Source: Planctomycetota bacterium
GTDB lineage: Bacteria > Planctomycetota > Phycisphaerae > FEN-1346 > JAACEH01
Assembly (NCBI GenBank): GCA_016935955.1
Contig: JAFGPY010000434.1
Location: forward strand, 1 to 6,425
Reading direction: 5' to 3'
DNA length: 6,425 nt
Positions 1 through 4,964 of this stretch are shown here, one piece after another. Below the pieces are notes generated by a model that searched no databases, was not told where the DNA came from, and was given only the letters and a program-made list of their open reading frames with translations. Position numbers and translations under genes: made by a program. The first letter of the stretch is position 1; each line of letters begins with the position of its first letter.

Positions 1-360
1 AGTGCTGCTCTTGTACTGCGGGCGGTTCCAGGTCGTCGGGCCGGCATAGCCCATGTAGGCGAGGCTGGCGTCCTGGATGCAGCCCATCTCTTCGGCCAGT
101 TCGGCGTCGATCTCGCAGATCAGCCAACTGGCGTTACCGAGCAGGTACTGCGGCCCATTATGCTCGGCGTAGTTGCCCTGCATCTCGACCAGGTCGATAC
201 CCATATCGACCACATCGTGCATCATCAGAGCCTGGTACTCTCTGACGCCACACCAGATGTCCCAGTTGAAGCCATCGGAAATGTCGAGCTGGACTTCCTG
301 GCCTACGGCCGCCCCGCTCGCCAAGAGCATCGCTCCTAGAATCAGAACAAGTTTCCTCAT
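1..360 (-). CDS. Secreted protein of unknown function, N-terminal part (cut by window edge)
   Basis: An open frame runs from ATG at 360-358 to the window edge with no stop: 120 codons, C-terminus missing. The start is supported by a strong GGAGG at 367-371, six bases upstream. Residues 1-20 form a classic signal peptide (Arg2-Lys3, then a hydrophobic stretch LVLILGAMLLASGAA) with probable cleavage after Ala-Val-Gly20, giving a mature protein starting QEVQLDISDG. The mature part is acidic and rich in aromatics and Met, with three cysteines (37, 82, 94), so it is probably exported to the periplasm or surface. I recognise no family. A C-terminal sorting signal such as PEP-CTERM cannot be assessed because that end is missing. 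It is transcribed divergently from the ccm cluster, across a gap of about 770 bp, so a functional link is not implied. The frame and signal peptide are clear; the function is unknown. Confidence 0.75.
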   Translation of the reverse strand, partial: MRKLVLILGAMLLASGAAVGQEVQLDISDGFNWDIWCGVREYQALMMHDVVDMGIDLVEMQGNYAEHNGPQYLLGNASWLICEIDAELAEEMGCIQDASLAYMGYAGPTTWNRPQYKSST

Positions 361-366
361 CTACCG

Positions 367-371
367 CCTCC
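367..371 (-). promoter_or_regulatory. Ribosome binding site of the left-edge secreted protein
   Basis: On the minus strand this reads GGAGG, preceded by an A-rich run (GAAAAAAGGAGG), six bases before the ATG at 360. It fixes the start of the partial gene. Confidence 0.7.
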
Positions 372-420
372 TTTTTTCAACTGCAGCTCACGACCGGCCA
401 CGAAAGGCCACCCGCAAACT

Positions 421-515
421 GCAAACCTGAACCAGCACGCCTGGTTTGCGATTCTCCTCGAACCGCTCCGAGGAGGACCGCCCAGGCACCGTCACACCAA
501 GCCACGCACTTGGTG
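421..515. repeat. Three consecutive short stem-loops
   Basis: Three perfect inverted repeats follow one another. AACCAG 430-435 pairs with CTGGTT 441-446 over a 5-nt loop; an alternative outer pairing is GCAAACC 421-427 with GGTTTGC 443-449. CTCCTCG 454-460 pairs with CGAGGAG 469-475 over an 8-nt loop. CACCAAG 495-501 pairs with CTTGGTG 509-515 over a 7-nt loop. The stem sequences differ, so this is not a simple tandem repeat. No T-run follows any of them on either strand, so they are not standard terminators. They lie upstream of the left-edge secreted-protein gene and could sit in its 5' leader or control region. Confidence 0.45.
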
Positions 516-671
516 CTTCGTGCGGTATCCACAGCACAATGAGCACGAAACGACAGGTTGTCCGGTTTTCTCAGCGCACTACGTTAAGATGCGTTACATC
601 ACTGCTGCCAAAAACGACCCGATCCCGCGCCCCAGCGCGCAGCAAGATGCGTCTCTTAGGAGGTCGGCGCG

Positions 672-872
672 ATGCACAGGATGAAGACTCTCGTATGCAA
701 CACCAATTGTCCTGAAGTGAGTAGGCGAACGCAGAGGCGTCCCTCTCCGCCTTATCTGTCAATCATATATAGCCCAAGAACCGGACCCGGTCAAATCGCA
801 CGGGGCCAAAAACAGCCTCTGAATCGGCGGGAAAACCGGCAGATCGACGCAGGGCAACCCATGGATTCGTAA
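672..872 (+). CDS. Doubtful small ORF (66 codons) with a perfect Shine-Dalgarno
   Basis: The consensus AGGAGG at 658-663 lies eight bases before ATG 672, an ideal spacing, which is the only real reason to list this frame. The predicted 66-residue product is basic and polar with two cysteines near the N-terminus (LVCNTNC), no signal peptide, no membrane helix and no family I recognise. Codon use includes several AGG, AGA and ATA codons, unlike the GC-ending codons of the ccm genes. The frame runs through a hairpin at 723-752, and its stop codon lies inside the inverted repeat 866-898. It is more likely chance than gene. A leader peptide or small unique protein is possible. Confidence 0.15.
   Translation: MHRMKTLVCNTNCPEVSRRTQRRPSPPYLSIIYSPRTGPGQIARGQKQPLNRRENRQIDAGQPMDS
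723..752. repeat. Two-part stem-loop
   Basis: AGGCG 723-727 pairs with CGCCT 748-752, and inside it AGAGG 733-737 pairs with CCTCT 742-746 around a 4-nt CGTC loop. A 5-nt internal bulge faces one base on the other side. It is followed by TTATCTGTC rather than a clean T-run, so terminator function is uncertain. Confidence 0.35.
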
Positions 873-898
873 GTCCATTGACAACGGACTCTTACGAA
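866..898. repeat. Inverted repeat with TTCGTAAG arms
   Basis: TTCGTAAG 866-873 is the exact reverse complement of CTTACGAA 891-898. The pairing continues with TCC 874-876 against GGA 886-888 across a 2-nt bulge, around a 9-nt loop. The loop contains TTGACA (878-883), the consensus -35 hexamer, but no good -10 follows at normal spacing (best TAACAC at 903-908 after 19 bp). It could be a regulator-binding palindrome or the hairpin end of an upstream transcript. No T-run follows. Confidence 0.4.
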
Positions 899-986
899 CC
901 CCTAACACAATCATCAAAGAGCAAGAAAAACTGCCGTCGGCCAAAAATTCTCTCGTAATTCCTAGACAAGACAGCACTTACGGGAA

Positions 987-1020
987 GCCCGCGCCCCGCG
1001 GCAGGAGCCCCGTCGCGGGC
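987..1020. repeat. GC-rich inverted repeat upstream of the ccmE promoter
   Basis: GCCCGCG 987-993 pairs with CGCGGGC 1014-1020 around a 20-nt spacer that is itself GC-rich. It lies just before the promoter region of ccmE. In GC-rich DNA such a pair may arise by chance. Confidence 0.25.
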
Positions 1021-1028
1021 CCGTGCAG

Positions 1029-1046
1029 CCCTTGCGACGCCAAGGG
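1029..1046. promoter_or_regulatory. Palindrome overlapping the ccmE -35 box (operator candidate)
   Basis: CCCTTG 1029-1034 is the exact reverse complement of CAAGGG 1041-1046, with a 6-nt centre CGACGC. It covers the proposed -35 hexamer and ends nine bases before the -10 box, a position where a bound dimeric repressor would block polymerase. The regulator is unknown and the assignment is inferred from position only. Confidence 0.3.
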
Positions 1047-1061
1047 GTCACCCTATATAAT
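1032..1061 (+). promoter_or_regulatory. Predicted sigma70-type promoter of ccmE
   Basis: A perfect TATAAT at 1056-1061 (within CCCTATATAATGGG) stands out in very GC-rich sequence. TTGCGA at 1032-1037 matches four of six positions of the -35 consensus at 18-bp spacing. Transcription would start near 1067-1069 and give a leader of about 63 nt before ATG 1131. It also argues against any ccmE start upstream of 1131. Confidence 0.55.
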
Positions 1062-1062
1062 G

Positions 1063-1092
1063 GGTCGGTCGTCGGCCCCGACCGTGGGGCCG
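1063..1092 (+). promoter_or_regulatory. ccmE leader with two mutually exclusive stem-loops
   Basis: Within the predicted 5' leader, GGTCGG 1063-1068 (or CGGTCG 1066-1071) can pair with CCGACC 1078-1083 (or CGACCG 1079-1084). CGGCCCC 1073-1079 can instead pair with GGGGCCG 1086-1092. The two folds share bases and cannot coexist. This could be an attenuation-like switch, but GC-rich leaders often show such alternatives by chance. It matches no riboswitch I know. Confidence 0.25.
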
Positions 1093-1130
1093 CGACTCTT
1101 CGCAGCGGGACTCTCAGGTGGGACTCAAGC

Positions 1131-1598
1131 ATGGACCGCCAGCACCGAAATGCCGCCATCGCAGTGGCTCTGCTCGTTGGGGGACTGGTCTGCCTGGTGG
1201 CCGTGATGCTCGGCCGCGGGCTCAACCTGTACATGGGCGTGGACGAGCTTGTGGCGGCCAAGGCCCGGTTCGTCGACCGCGAGATGCGGCTGGCGGGGTT
1301 CGTGGCCGACCGGCCGCAGACACAGGCTGATGGGTCAGCTCGCTTCACAGTCGAGACCCGCGGTGCGTCCTTGCCGGTGGCCTACGAGGGAGCCCTTCCA
1401 GCGAATCTGGAACCCGGCCGCGAGGTGCTCCTGGACGGTCGACTGGGCGGCGACGGCGTCTTCCATGCCCATACGCTGCTGACGCAGTGCTCCAGCCGCT
1501 ATCGCGAGAAGATCGGCCCGGCTGCAAGTTCTCCGGATCGCTCGCCCGAGGACGATTCCGCGGAAAGTTCTGGTGCATCGTCCTCCGCGGCCGACTAA
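1131..1598 (+). CDS. ccmE: Cytochrome c maturation protein CcmE, CxxxY (System I*) type
   Basis: CcmE is the periplasmic heme chaperone of System I: it takes heme from CcmC, binds it covalently and passes it to CcmF. The 155-residue product has one N-terminal membrane helix (about 8-28), then the small beta-barrel domain: NLYMGVDEL at 32-40, MRLAGFV at 52-58, LPVAYEGALP at 81-90, LEPGREVLLDGRLGGDGVF at 93-111. The barrel is followed by AHTLLTQCSSRY at 113-124. In classical CcmE the heme-binding histidine sits in a VLAKHDENY-like motif; here the aligned residue is Cys120, with Tyr124 kept, giving the CxxxY form known from archaea and Desulfovibrio. After Tyr124 comes a Ser/Ala/Asp-rich, probably disordered tail of about 30 residues. 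Start ATG 1131 has AGGTGG (1116-1121) upstream and lies downstream of the promoter; longer in-frame starts would cross the promoter. The gene is separated from ccmF by about 345 bp of repeats. Confidence 0.9.
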   Translation: MDRQHRNAAIAVALLVGGLVCLVAVMLGRGLNLYMGVDELVAAKARFVDREMRLAGFVADRPQTQADGSARFTVETRGASLPVAYEGALPANLEPGREVLLDGRLGGDGVFHAHTLLTQCSSRYREKIGPAASSPDRSPEDDSAESSGASSSAAD

Positions 1599-1608
1599 GT
1601 CTTAAAAC

Positions 1609-1720
1609 CGTGGCATGGGCATCTTGCCCATGCGTCCCACGGGCGTCCCGCCCGTGGCAAGGGGTCCAAACCCAGGGGCAAGATGCCCCTGGGACGCACG
1701 GGCAAGATGCCCGTGCCACG
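1609..1720. repeat. Cruciform-like intergenic repeat of four hairpins (planctomycete type)
   Basis: Thirty-one-base arms at 1609-1639 and 1690-1720 are reverse complements with only two mismatches. Each arm contains its own hairpin: GCATGGGCA 1613-1621 with TGCCCATGC 1625-1633, and GCACGGGCA 1696-1704 with TGCCCGTGC 1708-1716. Between them lie CCACGGGCG 1637-1645 with CGCCCGTGG 1649-1657, and CCCAGGGGCA 1671-1680 with TGCCCCTGGG 1684-1693. Loops are three bases (TCT, TCC, AGA). The two mismatches between the long arms fall at bases that pair with each other inside the small hairpins, so pairing is preserved at both levels. From general knowledge, this wording (GGCATCTTGCC, GGGCGTCCCGCCC) is a common dispersed repeat in Planctomycetota, often mis-annotated as small proteins. 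It starts 10 bp after the ccmE stop and could act as a bidirectional terminator. Confidence 0.8.
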
Positions 1721-1748
1721 AGTGCACAGCCGTTTTCAGACAGAGCCC

Positions 1749-1877
1749 AGTGCCGTTTCCAGAGAGGCCTTGCGACTTCTTCGCCGAAGCGGAGGGCGGG
1801 CAGGCCGCACGTCATGGCCACGCAAGCGTGGCCCATGCCACCCCCGAAAGTGATGGAACGCTTCTGGAAACGGCACT
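1749..1877. mobile_element. 129-bp element with perfect 15-bp terminal inverted repeats (MITE-like)
   Basis: AGTGCCGTTTCCAGA at 1749-1763 is the exact reverse complement of TCTGGAAACGGCACT at 1863-1877. The interior has no transposase and contains a perfect palindrome, GGCCACGC 1816-1823 with GCGTGGCC 1826-1833, followed by CCATGCCACCCCC (1833-1845), which is close to the TGGCACCCCC arm of the repeat at the right end of the window. A degenerate copy of the left end (GCCGTTTTCAGACAGA, from 1729) lies just upstream. No clear target-site duplication flanks it. It could be a non-autonomous miniature transposon or a palindromic intergenic element of REP type. The terminal repeats are certain; mobility is inferred. 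Confidence 0.55.
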
Positions 1878-1944
1878 AGAATAGCTCACTGGCGGGGCGG
1901 CGATGCCCCGCAACGATGCCGCCCCGTCGAGTCAGGCGTTGCCG

Positions 1945-3735
1945 ATGCTGATTCCTCTAGGACAACTGGCCCTCTACCTGGCCCTGCTGCTCGGCGTGAT
2001 GGCCGTGGTGCTGCTGACCGTCGGCACGTTTCGCCGCGACAGTCTGGCCGCCCGAATCGGCCGCGAGGCCCTGATCGGCAGTACGGCGATGGTGCTCGCG
2101 ACCGCCGCGGTCCTGGTGGTCGCCCTGGTCCGCTGCGATTTCCGGCTGCAGTATGTGTTCCAGTACGGCAGCCTTTCGCAGCCGCTGGTCTACCGCATCA
2201 GCGCCCTGTGGGCCGGCGAATCGGGCAGCCTGCTGACGTGGACCGCTCTGACCTTGCTGGCCCTGACGAGTTTCGTGGTCAGCCGGCCCCTGACCCGCAA
2301 GGTGGCGGCCGTCGGAGCCCTGGCCGCACTGCTGCCCCTGCTCCTGCTGGTCATACTGACCGTAGAGTCGCGACCGTTCGCCACGATCCCGCTGCAGACT
2401 CCGACACTTCAAGCCGCCGATCCCGCGCCGTCGACCGAGACCTACGTCTACCAGGTGCCGCCGAACGGTCGCGAGTTGAAGCTCCAACTTCAGACCTGGG
2501 CGATGATCGTCCATCCGCCGCTGCTGTTCGCCGGATACGCCGTGCTGGTGGTTCCGTTCGCCATCGCCCTGGCCAACCTCCTGGGCGACCGACTGGCCGA
2601 CCGGCTTGACGTGTTGCGGCGGTACCTGCTGGTGGGCTGGACGCTGCTGACGGCGGGCATTGCCCTGGGAGCGTACTGGGCCTACGTCGAACTCGGTTGG
2701 GGCGGTTACTGGGCCTGGGATCCGGTGGAGAACGCCTCGCTGGTGCCCTGGCTGCTGGCCACAGCGGCGCTGCACACCCTGACGGTATCCCGGCGAAGCG
2801 GCCGCCTGCTGCGAACGACGCTGATCCTGACGATCGCCTCGCTGCTGACCTGCGTGCTGGCCACCTACATCACGCGTGGCGGCATCGAGGAAAGTCTGCA
2901 CGCCTTCGCCAAGGGCGAACTGACGCAATGCTACCTGTACTTCGCCCTTGCCGCGATAGCGGCCGCGACTGTGTCCCTGGTGGGAGCCTGGCCCGGCAAG
3001 GCCGACGGCGATCGCCCCGCCCCTTCCCGTCGCGTGTGGCTGATGGTGGTGGTCGCAGCCGTGCTGACGGCTTTCGCCGCAGCGGTCTTTCTGGGGACGG
3101 TCGGTCCGCAGGTGCTCAGCGGACTTGGCGGGCCTCGGTACCAGATAAGCATCGAAGATTGGAACATTCTGGGCGCGGTCTTCGGCCTGCTGATGCTGGG
3201 CGTGATGATCGCCGGTCCGTGGCTGACCGGCGGCCTGAGGGCAAAGGGAAACCGCGTCGCGCCGCTCGTGGCCCATGCCTCGTACGTCCTGCTGGTGGTG
3301 GCCGTGGCAGGGTCGCACATCGTCCGCGACGATCTGACGGCGTGGTTCGCCAAAGGCCAGAGCGCCGACCTGGCCGGACATCAGTTCACGTACGAGGGCG
3401 TCACCGTGAGCGACGACGCTCAGCGTTCGATCGAGACGATTCGCGCCGCCGTGACCGTGTCGCGCAACGGCCGGACCGTGGCCCATCTGTCGCCGGCCCA
3501 CAAGTTCAATTACCGCACCGGCGATCAGCGGGCCGAGGTGGACCTGACGGTCGGCCCGTTGCAGGACCTGTACGTCAGCCTGGACCCTCGAATGGGACCC
3601 GACGGGGAAGCTCTGCTGTCGGTGCACCGGACGGGGCTGGTCGTATGGCTCTGGGGGGCCACGGGCCTGATGACGCTGGCGGGTCTGGCGGCCGCATGGC
3701 GGCGATCGGCAACGCCGGGAGGTGAGCAGCCGTGA
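1945..3735 (+). CDS. ccmF: Cytochrome c heme lyase subunit CcmF
   Basis: CcmF is the large inner-membrane protein that takes heme from holo-CcmE and attaches it to apocytochrome c. Numbered from ATG 1945 (596 residues; E. coli CcmF is about 647), the chain is largely transmembrane and shows the family landmarks. These are WAMIVHPPLLFAGY at 185-198 with His190 (periplasmic heme ligand), the tryptophan-rich WGGYWAWDPVE at 252-262, ALHTLTVSRRSG with His277, SLHAFA with His319, and LVAHASYVLLVV with His444. A periplasmic domain follows, with DLYVSLDP near 541-548, then the last helix (VVWLWGATGLMTLAGLAAAW). All four histidines expected in the family are present. Start 1945 (MLIPLGQLAL) matches the usual CcmF N-terminus and has AGG eight bases upstream; ATG 1903, 14 codons earlier, is possible but has no better ribosome site. 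The stop overlaps the next gene. No CcmH partner is encoded nearby. Confidence 0.95.
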   Translation: MLIPLGQLALYLALLLGVMAVVLLTVGTFRRDSLAARIGREALIGSTAMVLATAAVLVVALVRCDFRLQYVFQYGSLSQPLVYRISALWAGESGSLLTWTALTLLALTSFVVSRPLTRKVAAVGALAALLPLLLLVILTVESRPFATIPLQTPTLQAADPAPSTETYVYQVPPNGRELKLQLQTWAMIVHPPLLFAGYAVLVVPFAIALANLLGDRLADRLDVLRRYLLVGWTLLTAGIALGAYWAYVELGWGGYWAWDPVENASLVPWLLATAALHTLTVSRRSGRLLRTTLILTIASLLTCVLATYITRGGIEESLHAFAKGELTQCYLYFALAAIAAATVSLVGAWPGKADGDRPAPSRRVWLMVVVAAVLTAFAAAVFLGTVGPQVLSGLGGPRYQISIEDWNILGAVFGLLMLGVMIAGPWLTGGLRAKGNRVAPLVAHASYVLLVVAVAGSHIVRDDLTAWFAKGQSADLAGHQFTYEGVTVSDDAQRSIETIRAAVTVSRNGRTVAHLSPAHKFNYRTGDQRAEVDLTVGPLQDLYVSLDPRMGPDGEALLSVHRTGLVVWLWGATGLMTLAGLAAAWRRSATPGGEQP

Positions 3736-4238
3736 GACGAATGCCGACCGTCGCCATCCTTCTGTTGCTCGCACTGTCTGCGGTCGCGGATTCCGTTGCG
3801 GCCCAAGTCGCGGACGCCCCGGCGTCGGCTGCAACCAGGGCACGCGCGGTGCGAGTCCGCGTTGTCTCCCTGGGCGGCAAGGCGGCCCCGGAGGGCATTC
3901 CGGTCGAGTTGACGGTCATGCTCAAGGAGATGGCCGCAGAGCCCGTGCAGGCGACGACCGATGCAGCGGGCGTGGCGGAGTTCACCGTCTCGTTGCCGCC
4001 CGAAATCGCGCGGAACGTGCCCTGTGTGGCCGTGGTGCAACACGGCAACATCGTCTTCCCCAGCGAAGTGGCGGGGCTCGGCGCAAGCGACTCGTCCGAA
4101 GCGGTCGAGTTGACCATCTGCGTGGCGTTGCCGCCCGGAAGGTTGCCGACGTGGAGCCATTATGCCCTGGCGTCGATCTGGGTTCTGGCGGTCGGGCTGA
4201 CGGTGTTTCGCAAGTCGGATCACCGCTTGCCGGATTGA
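3732..4238 (+). CDS. Membrane-anchored periplasmic protein coupled to ccmF (unknown function, CcmD-like tail)
   Basis: This 168-residue protein starts at GTG 3732, overlapping the ccmF stop as GTGA. GGGAGGTGAG at 3717-3726 is well spaced for this start and too far from ATG 3741. Residues 1-24 form a signal peptide (VAILLLLALSAVA, likely cleavage after VAA). Residues 38-135 look like one beta-sandwich, carboxypeptidase-regulatory or Ig-like: RVRVVSLGGKAAPEGIPVEL, then TTDAAGVAEFTVSLP. Cys98 and Cys130 could form a disulfide but are not a CxxC. Residues 141-160 form one membrane helix (HYALASIWVLAVGLTVF), followed by a short basic tail. It is not CcmH (no LRCxxC), CcmG (no thioredoxin motif) or CcmE. 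The terminal helix resembles the single helix of CcmD, the small CcmC partner otherwise missing here. The architecture also recalls CbiL/NikL accessory subunits of metal uptake systems. A role in cytochrome c maturation is inferred from translational coupling. Confidence 0.8.
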   Translation: MRRMPTVAILLLLALSAVADSVAAQVADAPASAATRARAVRVRVVSLGGKAAPEGIPVELTVMLKEMAAEPVQATTDAAGVAEFTVSLPPEIARNVPCVAVVQHGNIVFPSEVAGLGASDSSEAVELTICVALPPGRLPTWSHYALASIWVLAVGLTVFRKSDHRLPD

Positions 4239-4295
4239 CGGCCGCGGACGCCCTTTCTCTCGACACCTCGTGTGCACCGGGGTACCATAGCGACC

Positions 4296-4964
4296 ATGAG
4301 CGTTCTGCTGGACATTCGCGGACTGTCTCGCAGCTTCGGCGACCGCGCAGCCGTGATCGACGCGACACTGCGGCTCGATGCCAGCCGCGCGCTGTGCATC
4401 GTCGGTCGCAACGGCGCCGGCAAGAGCACGCTGCTGGCCATGGCGGCCGGCGTCCTGGCGGCCGACCGCGGCGAGGTGCTCGTCGACGGTCGCAACGTGG
4501 CCCGCGATCCGACTGTGCGGCGGGCCATCGGCTACATGACCGACGGTCCGCAACTCTACGAGGCCCTGACCGCCCGCGAGAACCTCGCGTTCTTCGGGCG
4601 TCTGTACGACGTGGCCGACCTGCCGCGACGGATTGACGAGTTGCTGACGACGGTCGGCCTGGCCGATCGCGCCGACGAGGCCACGGGCGGCTACTCGGCC
4701 GGCATGCGGCGGCGACTCGACCTGGCCCGCGTGCTGGTGGCGCGGCCGCGTCTGCTGTTGCTCGACGAGCCCGCCGTGTCGCTCGACGAGGACGGCCGCG
4801 CGATTCTCGTCGAGGCCGTGCGGCAATTGCGGCAGGGCGGTTGCGGCGTGCTGCTGACGGCCCACAGCGCCGAGGCGGTCGCGGACCTGGCCGACGAGTG
4901 CCTGACGATCGAGGCCGGCCGCCTGGCGTCGTCTGCGGCGACCGGGCCGGGAGGCGCCGCATGA
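4296..4964 (+). CDS. ccmA: Heme exporter ATP-binding protein CcmA
   Basis: CcmA is the cytoplasmic ATPase of the CcmABCD complex; ATP hydrolysis releases heme-loaded CcmE from CcmC. The 222-residue ABC protein has Walker A GRNGAGKST at 37-45, Q-loop region YMTDGPQLYEALTARENL at 80-97, signature YSAGM at 133-137, Walker B LLLLDEP at 153-159, D-loop SLD at 162-164 and the switch His190 (LLTAHS). The length fits a stand-alone CcmA (E. coli about 205). Asp stands at the usual Q-loop glutamine position, as in many ABC-2-type ATPases. ATG 4296 is preferred because MSVLLDIRGL fits the family start; GTG 4272 is in frame but would add eight unlikely residues. The upstream ribosome site is weak (GGGG, 13 nt away). 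The gene lies 57 bp after the preceding one, and its stop overlaps the ccmB start. Identification as CcmA rather than another ABC-2 ATPase rests on the neighbours. Confidence 0.92.
   Translation: MSVLLDIRGLSRSFGDRAAVIDATLRLDASRALCIVGRNGAGKSTLLAMAAGVLAADRGEVLVDGRNVARDPTVRRAIGYMTDGPQLYEALTARENLAFFGRLYDVADLPRRIDELLTTVGLADRADEATGGYSAGMRRRLDLARVLVARPRLLLLDEPAVSLDEDGRAILVEAVRQLRQGGCGVLLTAHSAEAVADLADECLTIEAGRLASSAATGPGGAA
4949..4954 (+). promoter_or_regulatory. Ribosome binding site of ccmB inside ccmA
   Basis: GGGAGG lies six bases before ATG 4961, within the last codons of ccmA. It fixes the ccmB start, against a longer in-frame start at 4841, and supports translational coupling through the ATGA overlap at 4961-4964. 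Confidence 0.75.

Larger units (their letters stand above)
372..1028. other. Long intergenic region without a convincing gene
   Basis: About 660 bp separate the divergent secreted-protein gene from the ccmE promoter. Base composition is visibly less GC-rich than in the ccm genes. The open frames on both strands are short, use codons unlike the neighbours and encode no recognisable protein. It contains several short inverted repeats (430-446, 454-475, 495-515, 723-752, 866-898, 987-1020, listed separately) and one doubtful 66-codon frame with a good Shine-Dalgarno. It could hold regulatory DNA for both flanking genes or a structured RNA. I recognise no known RNA family or tRNA. Confidence 0.6.

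Noticed and set aside
878..908. A promoter with TTGACA at 878-883
   Set aside because: The -35 match is perfect, but the best -10 (TAACAC) is poor and 19 bp away; TATAAT at 1056 is a far better ccmE promoter.
962..1348. Minus-strand frame across the ccmE promoter and 5' half of ccmE
   Set aside because: It overlaps a well-supported promoter and gene, and its composition is low-complexity Arg/Ser/Pro.
1609..1720. A CRISPR array
   Set aside because: The repeat units are back-to-back palindromes of different sequence with 3-nt loops; there are no regular spacers or cas genes.
1487..1884. Open frames giving proteins such as MGILPMRPTGVPPVARG and WASCPCVPRASRPW
   Set aside because: They are translations of the palindromic repeats at 1609-1720 and 1749-1877; such 'proteins' are known annotation artefacts where this repeat family is common.
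1957..3843. 628-codon open frame on the minus strand
   Set aside because: It is entirely antisense to ccmF, is Gln/Arg/His-rich as expected from the complement of GC-rich membrane-protein codons, and has no domain.
4540..4545. Asp instead of Gln in the CcmA Q-loop as a sign of a dead ATPase
   Set aside because: Asp at this place is common in ABC-2-type ATPases, and all other catalytic motifs (Walker A and B, switch His, signature) are intact.
3717..4636. 304-codon frame starting at GTG 3722 and running across the unnamed gene into ccmA
   Set aside because: The frame is Arg/Gly-rich with no domain and conflicts with two genes that have good starts and motifs.
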